12,537 nt of DNA, taken from positions 1 to 12,537 of the forward strand of contig DASRIS010000067.1 in the NCBI GenBank assembly GCA_035649895.1. Reading direction: 5' to 3'. The translations under genes were made by a program, and so were the position numbers. The stretch is from DASSUC01 sp035649895 (lineage in GTDB: Bacteria > Actinomycetota > Actinomycetes > Mycobacteriales > Micromonosporaceae). The notes beneath the pieces are model-generated. The model was not told the origin of the DNA and did no database searches. It was given only the letters and a program-made list of their open reading frames with translations. Within the stretch, counting starts at the first letter, position 1. Every line of letters starts with the position of its first letter. Positions 6,483-12,204 of the stretch are shown piece after piece.

Positions 6483-7598
6483 TTGCAGGTCCTCCCGGTA
6501 CGCGGGATCGGTGAGGTGCGGCCCGGCGACGACATCGGCGGGCTCATCGCCGCGGCGGCGCCGTGGCTCGCCGACGGCGACGTGCTCGTGGTGACCAGCA
6601 AGATCGTCGCGAAGGCGGAGGGACGGCTGGCCGAGGTGCCGGCCGGCGGCCCGGAACGGGAGGCCGCGCGGGAGAAGATCCTGGCGGCGGAGACCGCCCG
6701 GGTCGTGGCCAGGCGCGGGGCGACCGAGATCGTGCAGACGCACCACGGCTTCGTCATGGCCTCGGCCGGCATAGACGCCTCCAATGTCGACCGGGACCAG
6801 CTGGTGCTGCTACCGAGCGACCCGGACGGCGCCGCCCGGTCGCTGCGTGCGGCGCTGCGTGCCCGGCTCGGCGTCGACGTGGCGGTGATCGTCAGCGACA
6901 CCACCGGGCGGCCATGGCGGCTGGGTCTGGTCGATGTCGCGCTGGGCGCGGCCGGCGTCGAGGTGCTGCGCGACTACCGGGGCGAGCACGACGCGCACGG
7001 CAACGAGCTGCACATCACCCAGATGGCCGTGGCTGACGAGCTGGCCAGCGCGGCGGAGCTGGTGAAGAACAAGTACGACCAGGTGCCGGTCACCGTCGTC
7101 CGTGGCTTCCCCGGGGTGTCCACGCAGGACGGTCCGGGCGCGGTGTCCCTGCTGCGCCCGGCGGACGAGGACCTGTTCTCGCTCGGCACCGCCGAGGCGA
7201 CCGCGCTGGGGCTGCGTACCGCGGCGCTGCTGCCGGAGCCACCGGCGTTCGGCCCGGGCCGGCTGCCGGCGGGGGCGCTGGAGCAGGCGACCGCCGCGGT
7301 GGCCGGGGTGACCGCGCCCGGCACGGTCCTCACCCCCATCAGCCCCTCAGCGGTACGGGTACCCGCCGGCACCGTCGCCGTACTCGCCGGTTGCCTTGAC
7401 GGTGAGTGGACCCCGGCGGCGCTGGCCGCGCTCGGGGCGGATGTGCAGCGCCTACGGGCGGCGCTGGCCGCGGAGGGTGTGGCGAGCGCGTGGCTCCCCG
7501 CAGACGGTGTCACCGCAGGCGGGCGGCGGGCGGTCTGCGTCCTCGCCGTCGGTCCGCAGCCGGACCTCGCTGGCCAGCCACGCCGGCCTGCGAGCTAG
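6414..7598 (+). CDS. fbiB: FbiB / CofE, F420-0:L-glutamate ligase with an eroded nitroreductase-like C-terminus
   Basis: The N-terminal CofE domain (about 24-258) adds L-glutamate to F420-0 using GTP. Its motifs are clear: SKIVAKAEGR (62-71), SAGIDASNV (117-125), SDTTGRPWR (161-169), VLRDYRG (184-190) and ADELASAAELV (207-217). Mycobacterial FbiB has about 448 residues, with a second FMN-binding nitroreductase domain that reduces dehydro-F420-0. Here only about 135 residues follow the ligase. They keep pieces that resemble that domain (PAGALEQATAAVAGVTAP 285-302, LRAALAAEGVASAW 347-360, VCVLAVG 374-380) but lack the Arg-rich RRxxRxF-type entry motif and the middle of the fold. Start ATG 6414 overlaps the fbiA stop (ATGA), implying translational coupling. 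In-frame ATGs at 6450 and 6468 within a repeat are alternatives, and none has a clear Shine-Dalgarno sequence. Confidence 0.94.
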   Translation: MSGPPAVSGPSAMSGPSAMSGGGLQVLPVRGIGEVRPGDDIGGLIAAAAPWLADGDVLVVTSKIVAKAEGRLAEVPAGGPEREAAREKILAAETARVVARRGATEIVQTHHGFVMASAGIDASNVDRDQLVLLPSDPDGAARSLRAALRARLGVDVAVIVSDTTGRPWRLGLVDVALGAAGVEVLRDYRGEHDAHGNELHITQMAVADELASAAELVKNKYDQVPVTVVRGFPGVSTQDGPGAVSLLRPADEDLFSLGTAEATALGLRTAALLPEPPAFGPGRLPAGALEQATAAVAGVTAPGTVLTPISPSAVRVPAGTVAVLAGCLDGEWTPAALAALGADVQRLRAALAAEGVASAWLPADGVTAGGRRAVCVLAVGPQPDLAGQPRRPAS

Positions 7599-7648
7599 GC
7601 CAGCCTGCGAACCGGGCCGACCTACAAACCCGGCCAGCCTACGAACGG
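7581..7648. repeat. 17-bp degenerate tandem repeat over the fbiB stop
   Basis: Four units of the pattern GCCRRCCTRCRAACCNG are visible at 7581-7598, 7599-7615, 7616-7632 and 7633-7648. The fbiB TAG (7596-7598) closes the first. The array fills almost all of the 60-nt space before the convergent hydrolase stop at 7659. No terminator hairpin is evident in this gap. Confidence 0.75.
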
Positions 7649-7658
7649 AGCGCCCAGC

Positions 7659-8444
7659 TCAGCCCCGCCCATCCGGGCCGCCGGCCGCCTCGGCCCCGAG
7701 CGCCAACGCCTCGGCGAGCACCCGGTCCGGGTCGTCCCGCTGCATCGAGTGGGTGGCTCCGGCCACCGCCTCGTAGCGCAGCATCGGGTTGCGGGCGGTC
7801 AGCATCGCCCCCAGCTCGGGCGGGAACGCCGGGGAGAGGTGGGGGTCCGCGCCGAGGACCAGAACCGGTATGGCCAGCCCCGCCACCTCGTCCCGCAGGT
7901 CCCAATGCGGGTTGTCCCGGAAGGTGCGCTCCACCACGTACCGCGTGGCCGACGCGTGGGCCCGCTCCCGCCGCACGATGTCCTCCGGATGCCAGCGCGG
8001 GTCGGCCTCGACCGTGGCGGCCGGGTCATCCGGCGTGTCGAACCTCGCCGTCTGCGCGATGACCACGAACTCGTGGTGCTCCGGCGGGATGTAGAGCGCC
8101 GGGTCCACCAGCAGCAGCCGGCGGGCGGTGTTCGGGTGCTCGTGCGCGAGCAGCACGGCGACCGCCCCGCCCAGCGAGTGCCCCACGAGCAGGTCCCACC
8201 CCCGGCCCAGCGCCGTCAGGTCGCTGACATAGTCGGACAGCCGGTACCGCAGGGTTGCCGGTGCTACCCCATGCCCGCGCAGGTCCGGCGCCTCCACCCG
8301 CCAACCGTGCGCGGCCAGGCCGCTCGCGACCTGCCACCACGTCGAGGCCGCCGACCCGACCCCGTGCAGCAGCAGCGCCCGGCGCGCGGCCGAGCGGGAC
8401 CCCCAGCCGAGCACCGGCAGGTCGACGGGGAACGAGTGGTCCAT
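7659..8444 (-). CDS. Alpha/beta-fold hydrolase
   Basis: A 261-residue protein of normal length for a small alpha/beta hydrolase, with no signal peptide, so probably cytoplasmic. Seen in order: the oxyanion-hole segment LLLHGVGS (24-31), DLRGHG (54-59), the nucleophile elbow GHSLGG with Ser90, the likely acid Asp200 in LGADPHLSP, and His232 in GATHSMQRDDP. The Ser-Asp-His triad is therefore complete. Substrate and pathway cannot be told from the sequence; esterase, lactonase or haloperoxidase-like activities are all known in this fold. Start ATG 8444 lacks an obvious Shine-Dalgarno sequence. It is convergent with fbiB and divergent from the DUF309 gene. Confidence 0.93.
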   Translation of the reverse strand: MDHSFPVDLPVLGWGSRSAARRALLLHGVGSAASTWWQVASGLAAHGWRVEAPDLRGHGVAPATLRYRLSDYVSDLTALGRGWDLLVGHSLGGAVAVLLAHEHPNTARRLLLVDPALYIPPEHHEFVVIAQTARFDTPDDPAATVEADPRWHPEDIVRRERAHASATRYVVERTFRDNPHWDLRDEVAGLAIPVLVLGADPHLSPAFPPELGAMLTARNPMLRYEAVAGATHSMQRDDPDRVLAEALALGAEAAGGPDGRG

Positions 8445-8563
8445 AAGCGCCGACGGTACCGGGCCCGTTTGCTCAGCCCGCCTCGCTGTGGTCGGATCGA
8501 CAGGCCGGGATGGCGACAGGCCAGCACCGGCGTACCAGGTCCTACCGGCGGCCGGGAGGCGCG
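8445..8563. promoter_or_regulatory. Divergent intergenic region, hydrolase / DUF309 gene
   Basis: This 119-nt segment must hold promoters for both divergent genes. The only clear element is GGGAGG (8554-8559), the ribosome binding site that fixes the DUF309 start at 8564. CGACAGGCC is repeated (8499-8507, 8514-8522), with no evident meaning. No convincing -35/-10 pair is seen on either strand. Confidence 0.35.
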
Positions 8564-9169
8564 ATGAGCCAGGCCGGTGACCGTCCCCGCGACCGAGACA
8601 GCCGCGACCGAGACAGCCGCGACCGGGACAGCCGCGACCGGGACGGTGCAGGCCGTCCCCGCGACCGGGACAGCGCAGGGCGGCCGCGCGACCGGGACAG
8701 CGCGGGGCGCGCCCGCAACGCGCGGCCCCGCGACGCGCTGGGCCGGCCCCTGCCCCGCGGCGTACCCGGAGTCCAAGGGATCCCCGACGACCTCGCGCTG
8801 TCCCCCGGCGAGTCGCTCGCCCAGGCGCAGCGGCTGCTCGACGCGGGCCGGGCCTTCCACGCGCACGAGGTGCTGGAGAGCGCGTGGAAGGCGGCCGGCG
8901 ACTCCGAACGCGAGCTGTGGCGCGGCCTGGCTCAGCTCGCCGTCGGCGTCACCCACGCCCAGCGCGGCAACGCCACCGGAGCGGTACGACTGCTGCGCCG
9001 GGCTGCGGACCGCATCGCGGCCTATGCCGACGACCCGCCGCACGGGGTGGACGTGGCGGGCCTGGTCGCCTGGGCCGGTGCCTTGACCGGTCGGATCGCG
9101 CACGGCAGCCTGGCGACCATCACTCAAAGTGACCTCATTCCGCACCTGCGCCCCGGCCCGTCGCGCTGA
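8564..9169 (+). CDS. DUF309-domain protein with Arg-Asp repeat N-terminus
   Basis: This is a 201-residue protein. The C-terminal part (about 75-195) is a DUF309 domain, a small helical fold of unknown biochemical function. Its signature is AGRAFHAHEVLESAW (94-108), with H99, H101, E102 and E105, followed by the helix LWRGLAQLAVGVTHAQRGN. The first 60 residues are unusual: DRDSR pentapeptides, then three 9-residue DRDGAGRPR-type units, giving a strongly charged, disordered Arg/Asp tail absent from typical family members. The start is ATG 8564, preceded by GGGAGG at 4-nt spacing. An in-frame ATG at 8510 has no such site. No partner gene is evident. Confidence 0.88.
   Translation: MSQAGDRPRDRDSRDRDSRDRDSRDRDGAGRPRDRDSAGRPRDRDSAGRARNARPRDALGRPLPRGVPGVQGIPDDLALSPGESLAQAQRLLDAGRAFHAHEVLESAWKAAGDSERELWRGLAQLAVGVTHAQRGNATGAVRLLRRAADRIAAYADDPPHGVDVAGLVAWAGALTGRIAHGSLATITQSDLIPHLRPGPSR
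8591..8716 (+). repeat. Nested 15-bp and 27-bp tandem repeats in the DUF309 gene
   Basis: Three 15-bp units (GACCGAGACAGCCGC or one-base variants) lie at 8591, 8606 and 8621. Three 27-bp units follow at 8636, 8663 and 8690, each beginning GACCGGGAC. They encode DRDSR x3 and DRD[GS]AGR[PA]R x3. The 27-bp unit looks like the 15-bp unit with a 12-bp addition that then expanded on its own. Confidence 0.92.
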
Positions 9170-9317
9170 CCCAGCCGCCCTAGCCTCCAAGGGCCCGCCC
9201 TCTACGGCCCCACGCTGGGCTTATGCGTAACTCTCGCGTCAGCCCTCGCCACCAGTTCGAATCTTGACCCGCGACTCAGCGTCATGTTGCGACGCTCGTG
9301 CGGGGTCGCCGCCCCGC

Positions 9318-9334
9318 CGGCCGCGACGCGGCCG
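9318..9334. other. GC-rich inverted repeat before the protease gene
   Basis: CGGCCGCG (9318-9325) and CGCGGCCG (9327-9334) form a 17-bp interrupted palindrome with a single central A. It lies 33-49 nt before the protease start. It could be an operator or the end of a terminator for the DUF309 transcript; its tiny loop makes it a poor RNA hairpin. Confidence 0.35.
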
Positions 9335-9339
9335 AACAA

Positions 9340-9366
9340 GGGGGAACTATGTAAACTGGGGGAAAT
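9340..9366 (+). promoter_or_regulatory. Two GGGGG-A ribosome binding sites, the first followed by ATG-TAA
   Basis: GGGGGA at 9340-9345 is followed 3 nt later by ATG TAA (9349-9354), a start codon directly next to a stop. A second GGGGGA at 9358-9363 lies 3 nt before the protease ATG at 9367. The first copy could load ribosomes onto a start-stop element just upstream of the gene. The same bases include TAAACT, which fits a -10 pattern but is too close to be used with the second site. Confidence 0.4.
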
Positions 9367-10236
9367 ATGCGCAAAGCCCTTGTGGCCCTGGCGCTGATGC
9401 TGGGTGTGCTACTCGCGGGGTCACCCGCGAAGGCGATCACCGGCAACTTCGTGCCCGACTACGAGCACGAGTACGTCGGCCTGGTTGTCTTCTACGACGC
9501 CGAGGGCGAGTTCATCTGGCGCTGCTCGGGCAGCCTGCTCACCGACACGGTCTTCCTCACCGCCGGCCACTGTGCCGACGTCGAGGAGGGTGCGGTCACC
9601 GCCCGGGTCTACTTCGAGCAGGACGCCGGCGCCAACTACGACCCGGCGCTCGGCTACGACCCGGTGAGCGGGTACCCGGAGACCGGCGGCATCACCGCCA
9701 GCACGCTCTACGACTACGGCTTCGATGACTTCGCCGGCTTCCCGAACACCTCCGACGTGGGCCTGGTCATCCTGGACGCACCGGTCCAGACGGTCTACCC
9801 GGAGATCGACACCTACGCCTCCCTGGCCGCCCCGGGCACGCTCGACGCCTACGGCACCGGGCAGGACGCGGTGGTCACCGTCAGCGGCTACGGGCTCAGC
9901 TTCACCAACCCGGCGAAGACCGAGTCCTACCGCAGCCGGCTGATGGCGACCACGTTCATCACCAACCTGGTCAGCAACAACACCGGCGGGTTCAACCTGC
10001 AGCTGGCGAGCAACCCCGGTGGCGGGCGTGGCGGCACCTGCTTCGGTGACTCCGGCGGCCCGGTGCTGCTGGGCGACACCGACGTCATCGTCGGCGTCAA
10101 CTCGTTCGTCCTCGGCGTGGGCATGACCTGCAGCGGGACCTCGTTCGCGTACCGCACCGACCTGGTGGCGGTCATCGAGTGGATCCTCGAGCACGCGGGC
10201 GACGAGGCCGACGAGATCAACATCGTGACGATCTAG
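9367..10236 (+). CDS. Secreted chymotrypsin-fold (S1) serine protease
   Basis: A 289-residue exported protease. Residues 1-23 are a Sec signal peptide (MRK, hydrophobic 5-18, AKA at 21-23). The catalytic triad is His68 (LTAGHC), Asp130 (NTSDVGLVIL) and Ser229 (GDSGGP). Cysteines 53/69 and 225/255 fit the two conserved S1 disulfides. Counting back from Ser229, the residue equivalent to trypsin 189 is Gly223 and not Asp, so cleavage after Arg/Lys is unlikely. Predicted signal peptidase cleavage after AKA leaves Ile24-Thr-Gly-Asn, like the activated N-terminus (Ile16) of S1 enzymes, and Asp228 (194 equivalent) is present to pair with it. The tail is acidic (HAGDEADEINIVTI). ATG 9367 has GGGGGA just upstream. 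A large terminator follows the stop. Confidence 0.94.
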   Translation: MRKALVALALMLGVLLAGSPAKAITGNFVPDYEHEYVGLVVFYDAEGEFIWRCSGSLLTDTVFLTAGHCADVEEGAVTARVYFEQDAGANYDPALGYDPVSGYPETGGITASTLYDYGFDDFAGFPNTSDVGLVILDAPVQTVYPEIDTYASLAAPGTLDAYGTGQDAVVTVSGYGLSFTNPAKTESYRSRLMATTFITNLVSNNTGGFNLQLASNPGGGRGGTCFGDSGGPVLLGDTDVIVGVNSFVLGVGMTCSGTSFAYRTDLVAVIEWILEHAGDEADEINIVTI

Positions 10237-10257
10237 GCACGCGTACGTAGCACAGGC

Positions 10258-10309
10258 GCGGGGGCCAGCCGCGGTCCCGGGTGACCGGGACCGCGGCACT
10301 GGCCCCCGC
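10258..10309 (+). terminator. Very strong 23-bp hairpin terminator
   Basis: The outer arms are GCGGGGGCCAG (10258-10268) and CTGGCCCCCGC (10299-10309). The inner arms are CCGCGGTCCCGG (10269-10280) and CCGGGACCGCGG (10285-10296). All 23 pairs are perfect except for a two-base bulge (CA, 10297-10298); the loop is GTGA. It begins 21 nt after the protease stop. There is no U tract, so it fits the U-less actinobacterial type. It should insulate the Nudix gene from protease transcription. Confidence 0.85.
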
Positions 10310-10315
10310 TACCGT
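10310..10315 (+). promoter_or_regulatory. Candidate -10 of a leaderless Nudix transcript
   Basis: TACCGT fits TANNNT and ends 7 nt before the GTG at 10323, the usual distance from a -10 to a transcription start that coincides with the start codon. No ribosome binding site precedes that GTG. The matching -35 would fall inside the 3' arm of the terminator hairpin. Confidence 0.4.
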
Positions 10316-10322
10316 GACCGGC

Positions 10323-10994
10323 GTGACCGACGCCCTCCACGCCGACCACGCTCACCACGCTGGCGACCGCCACGCCGACGACGACCGCCATGCCGATGGC
10401 GGCCACCACGCCGACGACGACCATGCCGATGGCGCCCTCCACGCCGACGCGGTGCGGGTCCTCTCCTCCTGGCCGCCGCCTGACGCGGCCGCCTCCTGGG
10501 TACGGGACGAGATGCTCGCCCTGCTTGGTAACGGTCCCCGGGTGCTGCGCCGGGACGGGTCGCCGGACCACTTCACCGCCAGCACGCTGGTGCTGGACGC
10601 GAGCCTGGACCGGGTGCTGCTCTGCCTGCACCGGCGGGTGCAGCGGTGGGTGCAGCTCGGCGGGCACTGCGAGCCCACTGACACGACGCTGGCACAGGCT
10701 GCGCTGCGGGAGGCGACCGAGGAGTCCGGCATCGCCGGGCTGCACCTGCTCCCCGAGCCGATCGGCGTGGACATCCACCCGGTGCACTGCTCCGCAGGCC
10801 CGTCCCGCCACTTCGACGTGCGCTACGTGGCGGTGGCCCCGCCAGGAGCCCAGCCCGCGATCAGCGCCGAGTCCGCCGCGCTGGACTGGTTCGACCGGGA
10901 CGACCTGCCGCAGCCGCTGGCGCACGCCACCGCCATCCTGGTGGCGCCCGCCCTGGCCGCCGTCACACGTACGCCGATCCGCCCTGCTCCTTGA
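10323..10994 (+). CDS. Nudix hydrolase with His/Asp-rich insertion near the N-terminus
   Basis: This 223-residue protein hydrolyses a nucleoside-diphosphate-linked substrate that cannot be named from sequence. The Nudix box is GGHCEPTDTTLAQAAL then REATEESGI (residues 113-137). The catalytic REATEE part is complete, but the upstream acidic position is Asp, one residue further away than in the classical GX5EX7REUXEEXGU. GTG 10323 was chosen because, without the insertion, the N-terminus would read MTDALHADAVR continuously and a leaderless -10 lies just upstream. An in-frame GTG at 10281 lies in the terminator loop and was rejected; GTG 10452, after the insertion, remains possible. Residues 9-42 are the insertion, with about 12 His and many Asp. 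The last 32 nt overlap the convergent manC gene. Confidence 0.9.
   Translation: MTDALHADHAHHAGDRHADDDRHADGGHHADDDHADGALHADAVRVLSSWPPPDAAASWVRDEMLALLGNGPRVLRRDGSPDHFTASTLVLDASLDRVLLCLHRRVQRWVQLGGHCEPTDTTLAQAALREATEESGIAGLHLLPEPIGVDIHPVHCSAGPSRHFDVRYVAVAPPGAQPAISAESAALDWFDRDDLPQPLAHATAILVAPALAAVTRTPIRPAP
10332..10448 (+). repeat. His/Asp-coding repeat insertion bounded by 15-bp direct repeats
   Basis: GCCCTCCACGCCGAC occurs at 10332-10346 and again at 10434-10448. The spacing is 102 nt, exactly 34 codons. Between them is a roughly 36-bp unit in two copies (CACGCCGACGACGACC... at 10371-10401 and 10407-10434, the second lacking 3 nt). The structure looks like tandem duplication from the HAD-coding segment. 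Confidence 0.88.
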
Positions 10995-12063
10995 GCTCGT
11001 CCACGATCTTCTTGACGTCCTGGGCGCGGTCCCGCGAGCAGACCAGCACCGCGTCGTGGGTGTCCACGACCACCAGGTCGGTCACGCCCAGCGCCGCCAC
11101 CAGCCGCCCGGAGTGCGGCACCAGGACCACCCGCTCCGCGTCGAGCAGCAGCACCCCCGGCTTCTCCCCCGCCCCGGCCGTGCTGACCACGACGTTGCCA
11201 ACCGCGTCGGCGGGCAGCACATCGCCGAGCGTGTGGAAGTCGCCAATGTCGTTCCAGCCGAAGTCGCCGGCGACCGTGCCGACCATGCCGGCCGCGGCGG
11301 CCCCCTCCATCACCGCGTAGTCGACCGAGATCTTCTCCAGCGTCGGCCACACCTCGCCGAGCACCGCCTCCTGCTCCGGGCTGTCCCAGGCCCGTACGAT
11401 CCGGTCCAGGCCGGACGCGAGGGCCGGCTTCTGCCGGGCCAGCTCGCGCAGGAAGACGTCGACCCGCCACACGAACATGCTGGCGTTCCAGAGATAGCGT
11501 CCAGAGTCCACATAGGAGCGCGCGACGTCCGCCTCCGGCTTCTCGGTGAACTCCTCCACCAGCCGCGCCGTACCCCCACCCACTGGCGCACCGCACCGCA
11601 GGTAGCCGTACCCGGTCTCGGGGTGGGTGGGGGTGATCCCGACGGTCATCAGCCGACCCTCCCGCGCGCCGGCCACAGCCTGGTGGAGCACGTCAACGAA
11701 GCGGTCGCCGTCGTCGACCAGATGGTCGGCGGCGAAGGAGCCCATCACCGCCTCCGGGTCGCGCCGGGCGATCACCGCAGCGGCCAGCCCGATCGCCGCG
11801 CAGGAGTCGCGCGGGGCCGGCTCCACCAGGATGTTGTCCTCGGGCAGGTCGGGCAGCTGCCGGGCGACCGCAGCGGCGTGCGCGACGCCGGTCACCACGT
11901 AGGTGCGGTCGGCGGGCGCCAGCGGGGCCAGCCGCCGCACGGTGGCCTGCAGCAGCGAGTCGGTGGAGCCGGTCAGCGCGTGCAGGAACTTGGGATGACC
12001 AGCGCGGGACAGCGGCCACAGCCGGGTGCCGCTGCCACCCGCCGGAATGACGGCGTAGAGCAT
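10963..12063 (-). CDS. manC: Mannose-1-phosphate guanylyltransferase (GDP-mannose pyrophosphorylase)
   Basis: This cytoplasmic enzyme makes GDP-mannose from mannose-1-phosphate and GTP, for mannosylated lipids, glycans and proteins. The 366-residue form has only the nucleotidyltransferase domain and lacks the C-terminal isomerase domain of the roughly 470-residue bifunctional enzymes. Motifs: VIPAGGSGTRLWPLSR (5-20) with PKF (24-26), the NTP-binding signature; SFAADH (109-114); FTEKP (172-176), which binds the sugar phosphate; YLWNASMFVW (190-199); ISVDYAVME (245-253); and GDFGWNDIGDF (266-276). ATG 12063 gives the family N-terminus MxxAVIPAGG; the frame is open further upstream but without family sequence. 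It is near fbiA/fbiB, as manB (the same enzyme) is in M. tuberculosis. It is not FbiD, despite also being a nucleotidyltransferase. Confidence 0.95.
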   Translation of the reverse strand: MLYAVIPAGGSGTRLWPLSRAGHPKFLHALTGSTDSLLQATVRRLAPLAPADRTYVVTGVAHAAAVARQLPDLPEDNILVEPAPRDSCAAIGLAAAVIARRDPEAVMGSFAADHLVDDGDRFVDVLHQAVAGAREGRLMTVGITPTHPETGYGYLRCGAPVGGGTARLVEEFTEKPEADVARSYVDSGRYLWNASMFVWRVDVFLRELARQKPALASGLDRIVRAWDSPEQEAVLGEVWPTLEKISVDYAVMEGAAAAGMVGTVAGDFGWNDIGDFHTLGDVLPADAVGNVVVSTAGAGEKPGVLLLDAERVVLVPHSGRLVAALGVTDLVVVDTHDAVLVCSRDRAQDVKKIVDELKEQGGSAYV

Positions 12064-12204
12064 TGCACCATCATGCCCGTTGCGTCCGGACCGCCTGCCG
12101 CCACGCCCGGCCAAGACACCTGACCAGCTAAGCGCCAGGCCGGAAGCTTGTCCGTGACCTCTGGGGCCAAGGATGCCTGGTGCCGTTGTCTGTTTGGGTT
12201 GCTG
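12064..12204. other. Intergenic region before manC
   Basis: This 141-nt gap lies between the HNH gene stop and the manC start, both read leftwards. It must hold the manC promoter unless the two are cotranscribed. I see only a weak GGTG 3 nt before the manC ATG and a CATGAT that could be a poor -10. There is no convincing terminator hairpin. Confidence 0.4.

Noticed and set aside
5951..6904. Minus-strand frames over fbiA and fbiB with Cys/Arg-rich repeats
   Set aside because: They are reverse readings of the fbiA 21-bp array and the fbiB start repeat; both genes on the plus strand have full family motifs.
9255..9263. GTTCGAATC, like a tRNA T-loop
   Set aside because: The flanking bases do not form a T-stem, and no anticodon arm, D-arm or acceptor stem can be drawn upstream.
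10281..10322. Earlier GTG start for the Nudix gene
   Set aside because: That codon is in the loop of the strong terminator hairpin and precedes the likely -10. The 14 extra residues are encoded by the terminator.
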